Assembly (NCBI GenBank): GCA_910574455.1
Contig: CAJSYZ010000001.1
Span: 222,006 to 286,005, forward strand
Direction: 5' to 3'
Length of the DNA: 64,000 nt
Source: Trichaptum fuscoviolaceum
Taxonomy: Eukaryota > Basidiomycota > Agaricomycetes > Hymenochaetales > Trichaptaceae
How positions within the stretch are numbered: position 1 is the first letter of the stretch; every line of letters starts with the position of its first letter. Position numbers and translations under genes: made by a program. The notes beneath the pieces are model-generated. The model was not told the DNA's origin, did no database searches, and was given only the letters and a program-made list of their open reading frames with translations. Positions 21,618 through 33,600 of the stretch are shown one piece after another.

Positions 21618-21870
21618 TCACACGTCCTCAGCTCGGGATTGGATTCTTGGAAGCATTCGTGCTGGCTGAAGAATTCGATAAGTTGTATGCAATAGTAGCA
21701 AAGTGAACTGAACTTACGCAAGCAAATCTGAAAGCGATCGTCTCATTATGAAATGTAGTGCATCGCTTTCCGGAACATTCCTTTGTATTAGGAGAGTGAG
21801 TGTGGTGCATGACAGACAAAGTTTCATATTGAAATTTTGCTTCGCAGAATTGTGGGATCAAATTAGCCAT
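21618..21870 (-). CDS. Small Cys/His-containing ORF
   Basis: Two exons (21870-21718 and 21665-21618, intron 52 nt with GTAAGT and TTCAG borders) encode 66 residues starting MANLIPQFCEAKFQYETL. Cys and His are spaced through the first exon (VMHHTHS, KECSGKRC). A TATAAATA box lies about 9 nt upstream of the ATG, closer than usual for a fungal promoter. No signal peptide or known motif is present. The evidence is the clean intron and the upstream TATA-like box only, so it may be spurious. Confidence 0.3.
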
Positions 21871-21878
21871 GGTAATGC

Positions 21879-21886
21879 TATTTATA
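21879..21886 (-). promoter_or_regulatory. TATA-like box upstream of small ORF
   Basis: TATAAATA on the minus strand directly upstream of the ATG at 21870. Confidence 0.3.
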
Positions 21887-22521
21887 CTCGTACATGGGTG
21901 TGGAGTTGGAGTCCGTGTTTAGAGTTGGAAAACACTGTGACTGGATAATCGTTTAGGCTACTAACCGAAAGGTTCCAGTTCGGAATAAGTTTGAGTCTGG
22001 CCTTCCCAGATGACTGAGTGAACCGTCTGTGGATTTTCTGAAATGAAAGGGGTTAGGAGAGCGAGTATCAATTCTTTGCCGAGAACGATGAGTACGTGTT
22101 AGGAGGCAAGGGAGAAAGGGAGTGAAACAACTGGGAGAGGGGTAGTCTTGGCGGCGGATTCTATGGCCGTAGAGAATCCGAGACAATGTTCGGGGTTAGT
22201 GTATGTACGAAATCGGTCGGAAGTTGAAGGTAGGCGAGCAGCTGATGCCGTTCGTGGGAATTTTATTGGCTTAACGCGTACACGTCGAAAAGCTCATCGC
22301 AAATGTACATCGGTTTCCACTTGTTCGATTGATAGCATAAATATTTGCATGCTTTATAGGAGTACTACGTAAACAACTTTACATGAATTTTTATTTGGTT
22401 ATTGGAATCGAGGTTGAAACGGAAATCATACTGATCGTTTATGTGTGAAATAGCTGTTGGAAGGAGACCGGCGGATCGATGTCTTTAGTGCAGTGAGTGG
22501 AAAGCACCTCGTACTTCTCAT
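21887..22521. other. Gap without a supported gene
   Basis: No gene or RNA that I can support. Small frames only. Confidence 0.4.
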
Positions 22522-23882
22522 TCAAATATTCTCGTTCATTACCTCGTGATCATCGCTTGATTGCTCATTCTCCAACGATATCTCGGCGTCTGGAACCGGC
22601 GAATCGTTATCAATGTGATTAAGTGTCTCGAACGATCCAATCGAGTATGAGCGTTGAGTGAAATGGCTCCAGGTAGTGAAGGTAGAGGGAATAGTGCACG
22701 GCATGCTTCGCATGGGAAGGAGGGGAACTCCATTGACGTTCTTGTGAAGATTGGGAAGTTTGCATTTGTTGAAAGGCGGAAGTAAAACGCGAACCGAGGT
22801 GAATTGCCATTGGTAGTTGCGAGATTTCCCCCCCGGAGCAGATTGCAGTCCGTCAATCTGAGAGAAGTCCCACCTGTCAAACAAAGTCAGAAACCGTTGA
22901 AAAACAGGAAGTGATACTAGTCTTTAGTTACAGTTTTATATGCGCGTCGAATTCGATCCATGTACCAGGTATTAATATCTTATCGTAGTTTGAGGGATGA
23001 ACGTGTTCCCCGTCTTCATCGTAAATCTGAACGGTTGTTGAGTTGAAAGTATGGTTTGCCTGAGATTGTTCCATAAATTTTCTCGGGGTCGGGCCACGAA
23101 GCGAGAGTTTCTAGAAAATAGGTAGAGTTAGTATGGGGGGAATGTTCAAAAAGTGTGAAAGAAAGGAAAGTCTACCGGGAGGCGATTGGCTATGTCTTCC
23201 GTAGTCGTTCAAATGGGAGAAACTCCTAACCCACATTCTCTCACTAGAGGTTAGTTTCGCTGTGAAGGAACGGTCTGCGTCTTCCTCAACAAGATCGGTG
23301 ACTTTAATAGTGCGACCTGCATCAGTAGTGAGCGACTGTGGGTCAGTGCGGCTTAAGTGTTATTGAGATGCTTACTAGGTGGATTCAATCCTTGATCGTG
23401 GTGATTTTGCACTAAGTCTGCCACGCGGAACTGATTGATTAGAAGTTCCTTGTATTTGTCTGGTAAGTCGACGGAGCCTGGAACGGTGACAGAGAGCTTG
23501 GTTCTTTGAGTTGTGATGCATTGACTTGGTATCTTAGAAAACATTGAGCAGTGAATTGTATAGGAGATTCCGGAGACGTACGTACCCCGTATTTACCCGA
23601 TGCCGTGAGGGAGAAATAAGGGTTTAGCTTGTGCTCGTTTCCGAGTTGAGCGATGACCCGAATAGTCTTGCAGCTGCTTCCCTTTACATCGCCAAAGACT
23701 CCGTGAGCTGAGTTCGTGTCATGAACGAAGTGAAATAATTGGGCTCTGTCTAAGTCCATGATAGAGCGAGAAGATTGGTGAAGTTCGTCGATCTTGTGCA
23801 TGAGATAAGTGAGGCAGTGCGCATATAAGTCTGCACGCAGAAGTCGGATGGCATCATTGGGTTCGTCTGTGGGCCGGCGCAT
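22522..23882 (-). pseudogene. Five-exon orphan family, copy A1, one frameshift
   Basis: Exons 23882-23586, 23532-23376, 23316-23176, 23110-22932 and 22873-22522 line up exactly with copy A2 at 26133-27572. The shared text includes HGVFGDVKGSSCKTIRVIAQ, LNPYFSLTA, TTQRTKLSVTVPGSVD, QFRVADLVQ, ETLASWPDP, VHPSNYDKILIPGTWIEFDA, LWDF and YQWQFTSVRVLLPP. Total exon length is one base over a multiple of three. The shift lies in exon 4 near 23031-23041, between KPYFQLN and TVQIYDEDGE. The repeated GTW-I/V-FDA-H and final YxWxF-T-x-V-L strands could form a beta barrel of OB type, but that is a guess. It is divergent from B1 across about 510 bp that carry a TATAAATA. Confidence 0.6.
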
Positions 23883-24347
23883 GACGATTACAATTGATGA
23901 TGGGGAAAGGTAAGCGGGTGTTGGTGTGAAATTTGCACAGAGTGGATGGGAAATAGTAGAGAGCAGATGAGGAGATAATTTGGTTTGAACGGTATTTATA
24001 AGTTTTCAACAGTCGATGATCTTACTGTACACTGTATTGCTCAATGGCGAACGTTGACGGGAAGTGGGAGGGTTCTCGGAGCAGGGTGAGTGTACGTTAT
24101 AAGAAAAAGGGGCCGAGCATAACACCCTATCTGCAATCAATGGACTAGGTTTTGTCTAAGTTTCGGATGTGTGTTTGTCGTCGGAAGGAAAGAAGAGCCG
24201 GAAATTGTCGAACTTCGGAGTCTGGATTCGGCATGGACTAGCGGTTGTCTTGCATGCGTGTCTCGCTGTAGGTTAACGTCTTTCAGTTGGATGTTTCGCG
24301 GAGGTGGTAAGCAGTCTTCGTAACGAGAATGTTGTTTAATTAACGTT

Positions 24348-24354
24348 TATATAG
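24348..24354 (+). promoter_or_regulatory. TATA-like box of B1
   Basis: TTATATAG about 42 nt upstream of the ATG at 24396, a usual distance for a core promoter element in fungi. Confidence 0.35.
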
Positions 24355-24395
24355 TCGTAGAAAGTAAATCGTTGTTTTCTATATCACTTCTGACT

Positions 24396-25379
24396 ATGCT
24401 TGTGTCGACTTTTTCACGTCCCGCTCTGTACCGGGTGCTAGACAACTGTGACTGTCGGGAGGAAATCCTCATGCAGCTCAGATTTCGCACAATCGTTTCG
24501 ATGGGGATGACAAACTCATACCTGAAGTTGAAGTGCGAAGAACATCTCCGTCTACGAATCAACTTCTTCTTGAAGTACTGGGGAGAACCGTATCTACTTC
24601 GGAATGTCATGCGCATGACATGTAGTACGGTATTCGACAGCTCAAGTTTTCAATTTGTAATGGCTCTTCCTTGCACATACTCGTACTTTGGGGAGCTGTT
24701 CATTTCTGTCGGCGCTCGAGAAAGCGAGCATTTACTCAAGGAACTGGTTGCGATGGGATATGCAATCCATGATTCGAAGGGAACGGTTCTGGACGATTTC
24801 CGTAGGCTGGAGATTAATCCATTTCTGCAGTTTTGGACATGTCTGCGAAGCGAGTCCAGGAAGCGCACTATAGTTGTGGGGACCTCTACGACAGATTCTT
24901 CCCTTCTACCGTGTCTCGGGACCGGCAACACAGCGCTGATGAACAGTCTCGGACCGGACTCCATTTGGATGGCCTACCCACGGTGGACGTTCTTACGGGG
25001 TTCGTTAACTAGTGCTTGGGTAATGGGAACGGCTTCCGAATACAAGAGGTACAGACGTGTAGTGACGCGTATAGTTGAGGAGTTCGGTGTATTCGAAGTG
25101 CAGAGGATGGGCAGGCTGATATTTAATGCAAAGCACCCCGTCAGGTGTGGTACGGGGGAGTGTCCTCAAGCTAATCGCGACAATGAAGACTCATCGTCAC
25201 TTAATGTGTATTTTGGAATTCCAAGTCGATCGAGACTTGCGAACGAAGGCTCCCGGAGGGAGGGACACAAAGCGGGTTTCGGGGTTGTCTGGAGGCTGGG
25301 ACGATACAGGTGCTTCAACGATACAGTACAGTATGAAACATTTGCGAGTATTGTTGGCGAAGGAACCGAAGGGAAATAG
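24396..25379 (+). CDS. Pseudo-nucleotidyltransferase orphan family, copy B1
   Basis: An uninterrupted frame of 327 residues from the ATG at 24396. The N-terminal part (LDNCDCREEILMQLRFRTIV) resembles an F-box-like helical start. Next come LRLRINFFLKYWGEPYLLR and MTCSTVFDSS. Where the relative at 19985-20893 has its D-x-D, this copy reads ELFISVG, so metal binding is probably lost. The second half has TALMNSLGPDSIWMAYPRWT, then C-x4-CPQANRDNED and a final GVVWRLGRYRCF. The Cys pair and the W-R-L-x-C tail are shared by all B copies. The frame is intact and a TATA-like box is present, so it may be expressed. Function unknown. Confidence 0.6.
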   Translation: MLVSTFSRPALYRVLDNCDCREEILMQLRFRTIVSMGMTNSYLKLKCEEHLRLRINFFLKYWGEPYLLRNVMRMTCSTVFDSSSFQFVMALPCTYSYFGELFISVGARESEHLLKELVAMGYAIHDSKGTVLDDFRRLEINPFLQFWTCLRSESRKRTIVVGTSTTDSSLLPCLGTGNTALMNSLGPDSIWMAYPRWTFLRGSLTSAWVMGTASEYKRYRRVVTRIVEEFGVFEVQRMGRLIFNAKHPVRCGTGECPQANRDNEDSSSLNVYFGIPSRSRLANEGSRREGHKAGFGVVWRLGRYRCFNDTVQYETFASIVGEGTEGK

Positions 25380-25609
25380 TGGAGCAATGCGTCGGGTTTG
25401 CGTTGGAGGTTTCTTTAGAAATAGTGTGGAAGTGCCAGCTGTTGGACGATACTAGTAGTGTTGTAGTACGGATGGTGAACCCTTCATAGATGAGAAGTTT
25501 GATTCAGTTTGATTTGAAATGGAACTGGGCGTGAATGAAGAAGACGGTTTGATTGTGCCATACGGGTGGCTGTGAATGTTTCACCTCGCTGTCCTCTATT
25601 CTTTATCTC

Positions 25610-25975
25610 ATGCATCCAAGGCGATACAGTATACCAGCTGTTTTCTTTCTAGTAAGAAATGTGGATTGTAGGGAGCAGAATCTCTCGCAAGTAGCTCTTG
25701 TAAATCTCGTCAACATGACTTTGGCTAGTTCGGTATTACGTTCGATTGTTCTGCAGCACTTGCAGTTGCGTATGAACACGTTCTTGGCGCCATTCGGGGA
25801 ACCTTATGCACTCCGTGAGACTCTGCCAAAGACTTGTTCAACGGTATTCGACGCTATGCCTCTCGTATTCATAACACCCTTAGTGGAGGAATACAAGACG
25901 TTTAATGTGCTACATCTTTCAGTGGGCACATTGTCGCGAGCAAAAGAGTCGTGGTGGAAGGGACTAGACCTTTAG
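25610..25975 (+). pseudogene. Truncated copy B2 of the pseudo-nucleotidyltransferase family
   Basis: From the ATG at 25610 the frame matches B3 almost residue for residue (VDCREQNLSQVALVNLV, SSVLRSIVLQHLQLRMNTFL, APFGEPYALRETL, KTCSTVFDA, NVLHLSVGT) and then ends after about 122 residues at WWKGLDL. The remaining two thirds of the family protein are absent. It lies on the same strand just after B1 and converges on A2. I take it for a truncated duplicate, possibly still expressed as a short protein. Confidence 0.65.
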
Positions 25976-26132
25976 TTGTGTCAGATCCGAGTACGAGTAA
26001 CGATGGATTTTCTACCGCGTCTTTTTATTTGTTTTTCTAACACACACAATCTCTACATAATTAAACGAATTAAACCCAGGAAGAGAGCCGAAAGAAAGGA
26101 GGAAATTGTAGAATGTTCAGAAAAGGAAACTC

Positions 26133-27572
26133 CTAAAGGTCTTCTTCCATTTGTTCGAAGTCGATCTCCCTTTCTTTTCCTTTCTTCGAAGCAGATGCAA
26201 TTTTGCCCGCATATTTCCTTGCTGGTTTGGAATGGTTTATGAGGGGAGGGGTTGGCGAGTCGCTTAAGGGAGTGAGGGGAGAGTTGTCGGGCTGGGACGA
26301 CGTGGAGGAGGAGCTCGAAGACGCAGGAGATGGAGTAAGCTCGTGTGAGGAAAAGAGCGCAGCCGTTGCGTTACCGAGACATTCGTTGAACTTCTTCAAG
26401 TTGTACCCACGACGAGGTGCCGGAGCTAACTGGCTCTCAGCCGGACGTTTCTTTGAAATCGGGAGGAGAGCGGGCATCAAGACATGAATCGCAGTGAACT
26501 CCCAGTGATAAGTTCGGGTGCGAGCCGTGGGGGTCTTGCTTTGGGGATCAGAGCGCGTGAAATCCCACCTGTGATATCGTTAGATGACAGTGTGCGCAAA
26601 ACTTGTTTTGGATTGCTTACAGCCTTAAGTGAGCATCGAAGACTATCCATGTACCTGGAAGTAAAATCTTGTCATACTTAGAGGGATGGACGATATTGCC
26701 ATCTGCGTCGAAGACTTGAAGTTCGGTGTTGAGCTTGTACGCGTTCTTGTTTTGAATTTTGTTGTAGACGCCTTGGGGGTCAGACCAGGTAGCTAGAGTG
26801 TCTAGAGAATTGTCCTTGTGTGAGGTATGGATCGATTACGTTTTAGATCTGCGTACCTGGCAGAGGCTCAACGGAAGCGGGGTTTTTGTCGAAGATGTCC
26901 TTGGGTTTTTTCGAGTCCGTGTATGATCGGGACCATATCTTCTCCTCCGAAGACAGCGTTTGTGACCATGGAAGCGCCGTCTCCCTCTCGAATAAGATCA
27001 TTGAGTCGAATACCGTTTTCTAAAAGTTATGTTTTAATTGTTAGTTAGAGTTGAAACCAAAGGATGAAAGAATGTGAGGACCTTCAGAAGGTGGCGTTAA
27101 TGTACTCTCGTGTGCGCTCTGAACAGCGTCGGCGACGCGAAACTGATTTCGAAGCAATTCCTTACACTCGTGAGATATGTCCAGAGAGCCAGGTACAAGG
27201 ACATAAAGCTTGGCCTTCTGTGTAGTTATGCGCTGCGCAGGAATCTTTTAAATGTATGAGTGTGAATTAAAAGATGAAATGCAAAGGTAAACAACTTACG
27301 CCTTGTTTATCCCTAGCGGAGAGCGTGAAGTAGGGGTTCAGCATCTGGTCCTTTCCCAGCTGACCGATCGCGCGGATACTTTTAACAGTCGTGCCGTCGG
27401 AGTTAGCAAAGACACCATGTCCTGATTTCGCATCGGCTACGAATTTGAAGTCGCTTGCACAATCAAGGTTCATGATAGAGTCTGGAGACTGCGCGAGGTC
27501 GAGGATGTTTTGTTGAAGGAAGGTGACACATTGTTGGTACAATTCGGGGTTGTTCAAAACTGAAGTGGACAT
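26133..27572 (-). pseudogene. Five-exon orphan family, copy A2, one frameshift
   Basis: Exons 27572-27300, 27244-27082, 27019-26857, 26801-26621 and 26568-26133 match copy A1 exon for exon: HGVFANSDGTTVKSIRAIGQ, LNPYFTLSARDKQG, TTQKAKLYVLVPGSLD, QFRVADAVQ, DTLATWSDP, HPSKYDKILLPGTWIVFDA, LWDF and YHWEFTAIHVLMPA. The C-terminal tail is Ser/Pro-rich and basic. One extra base in exon 3, near 26955-26965, separates IREGDGASMVTN from LSSEEKIWSRSYTD. It lies 125 bp beyond the Rep-helicase stop on the same strand, so it may be Helitron cargo. Domain identity is unknown, and an OB-like fold is only a suggestion. Confidence 0.6.
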
Positions 27573-27696
27573 GGTGGAGGTTGAAACCGTTGGTGTAGAA
27601 TATGATTAGCGAGGATGTAAGGTAGGAAATGAAGGCAAGGAAAGGTAGCAGGGAACGACTGAGTCGATGGAGAGATGAAGTACGCATGTCGACCTT

Positions 27697-30600
27697 TTAT
27701 CTCTGGAGTTTGCGCTTCTTTACGGGAGCGTCTGTTCCTGCTGAATGAATAAGCATTGAGCTGGGATTCGAGAGCGGATCCGGAGTCGTTCCAGACTGCC
27801 CGCCTTGCGAAGGACGGACAGCGAAACTTTCGCTGTTCAGCGGCTCCGTCCAGCAGACGGTGCGCTTGGCGGGCCTTCGGCGAGTCTCGACGTTAGAGCA
27901 AGAGTCGAATGACTCTCGGTCGTCACTCTCAAGGGTGTGTGTGACAGGAGGTTCAATATTTGTCGCGGATAAGGCATGGGGAGGTATGGTCCGAGGTGGG
28001 TCTGGAATATGGGATAAGATAGAAAGAGATCGAGGGTCGGAAGCGGAAGTTTGAGAACTGATGCCGGGGATGGGAATCGTCGAATCTGCAGCTTGGTGAG
28101 CGGATTGGATGATGTGTGTCTTTGGAGCGGAGTGGTTGGGGATGAACGGGTGTTTGACATTTGATTGAGCGTTGTCTGGTTCTGCGCTTGGCATGTGGCC
28201 GCGAAATTGGAGCTGGAGCAAATAATGGAAGGGAATGTCTTTATGAGTTCGCGTGAAAGAGAAAGTGAGTGAATAACGAACAGGTGTAACTGAAGAGTGA
28301 GAAGGAGGGAAGGTGTGTGCGGACGAGGGGTTCCGGCAGTCCATGATCGAAGCGTTGACGTCCTCGGATGTCTCTGTTCGAACTTCCGGCGTTGATTTTC
28401 GTCCGCGGTTAGGCCCTAGTGTTGTTGAGGCCGTCGTCGGAGAGTCGGCCGTCTGTCCGATGACAGGGGCCCGACCGGTGGAAGAGTCGAACGTTTCAGC
28501 GGTGGCGGCGAGAGAGTCTGGAGCCAATTTTTTCAAGAGGTCGCCGTTGATAGGATGCAGAGGGTCGGATCTGCACAAGTGGAGGTCCTGCAAGAATAGC
28601 GTTTCTGTACGTCGGTGTATTTCCTCTATTCGACTCATTTCGTTGCGAAGGTCCTGACTTGGGTGACTCTGCACTTTACTCGGGTGGAATGGGCGGAGAA
28701 TGAGTAATCCTTTCAATGAAGTTGCCCGGGAGATCATCACATATGGAGATTGGGAACCAGTGCAACCTGTCAAATCCACTATCACGTAGTCTAGCGTTCT
28801 TCCTTGCGATTTGTAGTCGGTCATCGCAAATGCAGGTTGAATGGGCAATTGTTTGCGTTTGAAGGTCGCCTTTTCTTTTGTGCGGTAGTCAGTGATTGTA
28901 AACTCGTGATCTTCAACCAGTGCGACAACTTCCTTATTCTGTAAGCCGTCCATGGGCTTGCATTCTAGGTCGGGAACTTCAACAACGCAGGACTGCGCGT
29001 ATCTGTCACCGTTCTCGTCAATAGTGTAACGCACAGATTTCAATGTCCCGATTGTCCCATTGACCACTCCTCCAGCTACGTCGTAGTTTTGAGTGAAGAT
29101 CACAGGCATTCCTTCCACGAGAGGGAGTCGCGAGACAGCATGAGACGTTTGCCCGGAATGGTACGTATATAATTCCTCTTGCAGCTGCGAGCTGACGCGT
29201 TTCTTACTTCTGTAGTCTTGTGCAAGATAGTAGTGAATTTCTCTCCCGAATCGAGCCGCGAAAGCTTCAGCTCCATTTTCATTGAGAGCGTCTTTCACAT
29301 GATTGCCTTTTGTGATGATAGGTGCAAACTGCCACACGTCTTGTGTGAGATCTGCATCAGCGTTTCCGAGAATCCGAGAGTTAAGGAGCTTGACGTCGCT
29401 AGCGTTGCATCGCCCGAAGCGCAAGCGTCCTAGTAGTTCACGACAACGATTGTTTTCAGTCCCCTTTTGGCGCATTTGTTGGTGGAGGGTTACGACGTTG
29501 TCACAGCTAAGCCATGCAGATCTCCCTAACAGTTGTTTCTGAGACTTTTTATTGAGAGCTGAGTACGGTAGCGATCGGTTTTCTACTGGTGTGTAGAGTC
29601 TAGTGTTTGCGACTGGTGGAAGCTGACAGAAGTCGCCCGCGTAGATCACACTTATACCACCGAAAGGAGCAGGATTTGCTTTTGCTACACTTAGGGCCGC
29701 GCTAATTTTCGTGAGTAATTCGCTTCCTATCATAGAGACTTCGTCGATGAATAGATATTCAACACCGCACCACATCTCAAAAAGCTCTGCTTCGGTAGTT
29801 GAAGTGTTGCAGTTTTCCTTTGAAAGTTGATTCAAGCTCAAGAGTGTGTGTAGAGTCATTCCCTTAATATTCTTCGCCGCTACGCCAGTGTATGAAGAAA
29901 GTCTGAATCTGCGGCCTTGTCCAATGGCGGAAAAGAAGGCTTTGAGAGCGTCAATTACTCTTGATTTACCTGTGCCTCCCGGACCAGAGATAAGAAGATT
30001 CAGCGGACAACAAGGCTTGTCTTGAATTGCATGCATTGCAACGCTTCTAAAGGCTCTATCTTGCTCTTTGTTAAGAGTGAATGACAGCGAAATGTCAGTT
30101 ACCAATCTCAGCTTCTCATTGTAAGCATTTGTTAAAGATGAAGTATCTCCAATGTCAATGGTGTGCGAAGAGGAACTGTGTGCTAAATCAATAGAGGAGA
30201 TGGTTATAGGTAGCGAAGTAGGAACGTGGGTTGAGTGGTGGAACTGCTCATTTTCGTCAGCAGAGCCTGGTAATGTTGAGCGCGTGAGTTTCAGACTATT
30301 TTTGAATTCCGTGCGTCGGGAGTTGTATGTTTCTCTCCAAATTTCCTCCATTCTTCCTTGGTCTTCAACGAGATGATGGGAGTTGACTCGATCATCGTCA
30401 ATTTGCATGTGATCTTGGATTGTTTGTTCCTCGTACGGGTTCGTATACAGACCATGTGCTCTTGCTGCTTCCACTGCCTCTTGCTGATCTTGACGTTCCT
30501 TACTTCGTCTGGGATTCTCCGCTCTTTTCAAGTCTTTTAAGCGTTCAACAACATGTTCGTCTTCTCCAAGAAAATCATCCAATGTCCCGTTGACCGCGTT

Positions 30601-33600
30601 TCTCTCACCGGAATGAGTATCCAAAGATCGTAGTAAATTTCGCCTCTTCGCTCCTTTATTTGCAAAGTCCTTGTCTCGCTCTGTCTTGCACTCGTGCAAA
30701 AGTTGCATGTTGTTTATGACTTTCAACTTCTCGAGAGCGACGTCAGTGAGGAAGTCGTTGTATGCATCTAGCCAGCTCGTGTGATTTCCGAGAAGGTCAG
30801 CAACTGATCGCCACGGTTTGAACAGTATCAGCATCTGCATGGCGTGCTTCTCTTTGTTGGCGTCAAGTGCCGCATTTGGAATTGCGCAAGTGGGAACTGG
30901 AACGTAATAGTTCGTAGCACATCGCTCTCGTAAGACGTGAGTGGCGAAGTCAGGATGGCATGGTAGGAAGCGTGATCTCCGATTTGCGGGTCGTCCCTGT
31001 GGATGATTGGGTCGTTGGTTGTCACTGCGAGACTTGTCGTTCTTTATCGCTAGTTTGTCGAACATCGATATAAAGGACCAGACGTCAAATTCAGCGTCGT
31101 CTTCGCCTCGCATGACATAGTCCGTAACATCGTTTTGAATGGCTCGAATGTGACCCTTCGATGAAGTGCTAAGAAGAACTTCGTCGTATAACGGTTCATC
31201 GTCTTCGTGAATGGAATCGTCTTCCACGTCTTCGATTTCTCGATCATCAGTTTCGCTGTCAATGTCGTGCTCAGTAGATTCGTAAGAATGAGCGTGTCCG
31301 TCATCGATACTGTTCATGGGTAGAGGTTCTTCGGAAGGAAAGTCACCAATTTCAATCGCTTTAGGCATGTGATCTGTAATGTACGCCTGGAAAGAGGGAA
31401 GATGCAAATGGCGAAAGGTATGTGAAGTATAATGATCTCCATACCCCATAAGGTACGCAGCTACTTGCGGGGCGGATAGTTCTTGCTTGCTGATAAGAGA
31501 ATTAGCACATTTCACCAGAAGTCGTTTGGCCTTGTACGCATAGTCATCTTCTTCCGTGTCATTTTCTTCAGCCCTTAGCTTCAAAACGGCTGTTTTGAGA
31601 GCTGAGTATGCAGTGTGAGCTTTTAGTTGGGATTTCGTTATGTAGTCTGTTATGTAGTAAAGAACTGCTTTGGCAGATTGTCCAGAACCGATGAACTTGA
31701 TATCGATGTTGCAACGCATTGCAAGCAAAATGGTTTCACAGAAGTTATTCACCATGCCATCGCTTATGCGGAAGTCAATTTCACCGGTATCGAGATCGAT
31801 AGTGGTCTTTTCTACATGCAATGAGGGATCAAGGTTGAACCTGCATTCCTTCTTCTCGTGAAGTCCCTTCCAATACTTGTAGCAGGTTTCTGCGTGAACA
31901 TGCTTCTGGCACGCGAGCGCTAGATGGTGTAAATCAGTTTGAGCCTCCGTGGAGTTCAGGAAGGATTGAGTATCGGTGATGGGAGGTCCACGAATTGCGC
32001 ATGGATGAGCGTCGGCCAAAGGGTGATTCGGAGGGTCAGAGGGCAAATCTGGTATTTGGTTCTGAATGCAGTCGTCTATGTAGTCACAAAGCCTGGTTGT
32101 AAATTCTTCGTCTTGGACGCGTTCTCTGATTTCTTGCGGATTTAAACCTCCTTCTAACCATACGAATAAATGACAATGCAGCGTTCCGCGTCCTTGCGCT
32201 TCTACACAACCGAAATAACCTTTAGTTAGTCCGAAGAGACCCATCTGATTAGGGTCATGATCTGATGAATAGTTCAGGACTCCGTCGAAGAATGACTCCA
32301 TAGTGATATGAAAAAAGCGTGAGGCTAGCACAGGATTGCGTGCCACTAGCTTCGCTTGTTCAAAATATTTCGGAACTTGGTGAGCTAGTAAGTTGTCTAC
32401 GTCTATGTCTTCTCCGGACATGAACTTCAGAATTGGGCTGTACACGTCAGCAGGATTGATCGTAATGTAGAAGCTGGGCATCCCAAGCTGCATCATCATT
32501 GCGCGAATTTTGTTCCTCATTGCCACTTTTGAAGCTGCTGTTCCGTCGACAGTGCAATTTATCTTCTTCACTTTGTCCATGAGGCTCATCACCACTTTCT
32601 CCTCCGGTGTTGTAGCTTGAATATATCCACCGTCTTCTGCTCGCTTTACCATGGCGGCTATCGTTGCAGGCGAGATGGCATTAATGTCTTTTGCGAATGA
32701 GTCGACGTGCTTTTTGTTGATCTTGAATCGGGCGCTCTTGTTTACTTCCCTTCTCTGAAGAATGTTGTAAACCATGAACTGAAATGTAGTATGCTCTTGA
32801 AACCTAGTGTCTGCAAGTGCAAGTAAATGCTTTGCATGAAGCGCCATGGTCATCTTTATTGGTTGTTCTGGCTTCTCAAATCCATACACACCGTAGGGAA
32901 AGAGAGTGGGAAACATGGCGGGGAAGGCATCGTGATCGTCGTACGTATTTGTAGGATCAGAATCGTGGGGAATCTGAACAAAGCCTCCTCCGGACTTCAG
33001 GTGCTGAAGCGCGTGCATTGACATCATATGTGGGGTTACTTCTCTTCCTTGCAAATCTGAAACGATGGCAGAATCAAAGGCAAGCTCGATACCTTCAGGC
33101 AATTGACAGTGAGTTTGACTTGGACCATTGGTAGAACCATTTGCATTATCATCTTCCTCAGCGTCGCGAACGATGATGTGTACAGGAGCGACGAATTCAT
33201 GTTCGTATGTGTCCAATGTATCATGATCTATGCAGACGTCTTTGTACAACGGATTGTTTTCTTTGAGCCAAACAAGAGCTTGTCGGACTTTTTCTCGTCT
33301 AATTATCAGAGGTTTCGCGGATTTGAGAAGCCACTCCTTCGTAGGGGGAGAAGACCCGACGAACAGAACGCACATTGGAGTGATTACGTCGTCAATGGGA
33401 GGTGGGAGAACGTTTGCCATGCAGCCTACTCTCTTTGGATATATGATTACATGACCTCTTAGTCCTCGTTGACTCATTGGAGACGAATGAAGGTTTGAAT
33501 CTCCGTTCAAGTGTATAATGTAGCACCTTCCGTGGCGTAGGCTTATGCAAGCTTCTTCAACGATAGTCAAACATTTCAGGCACTCGGGAATGTCACCTAC

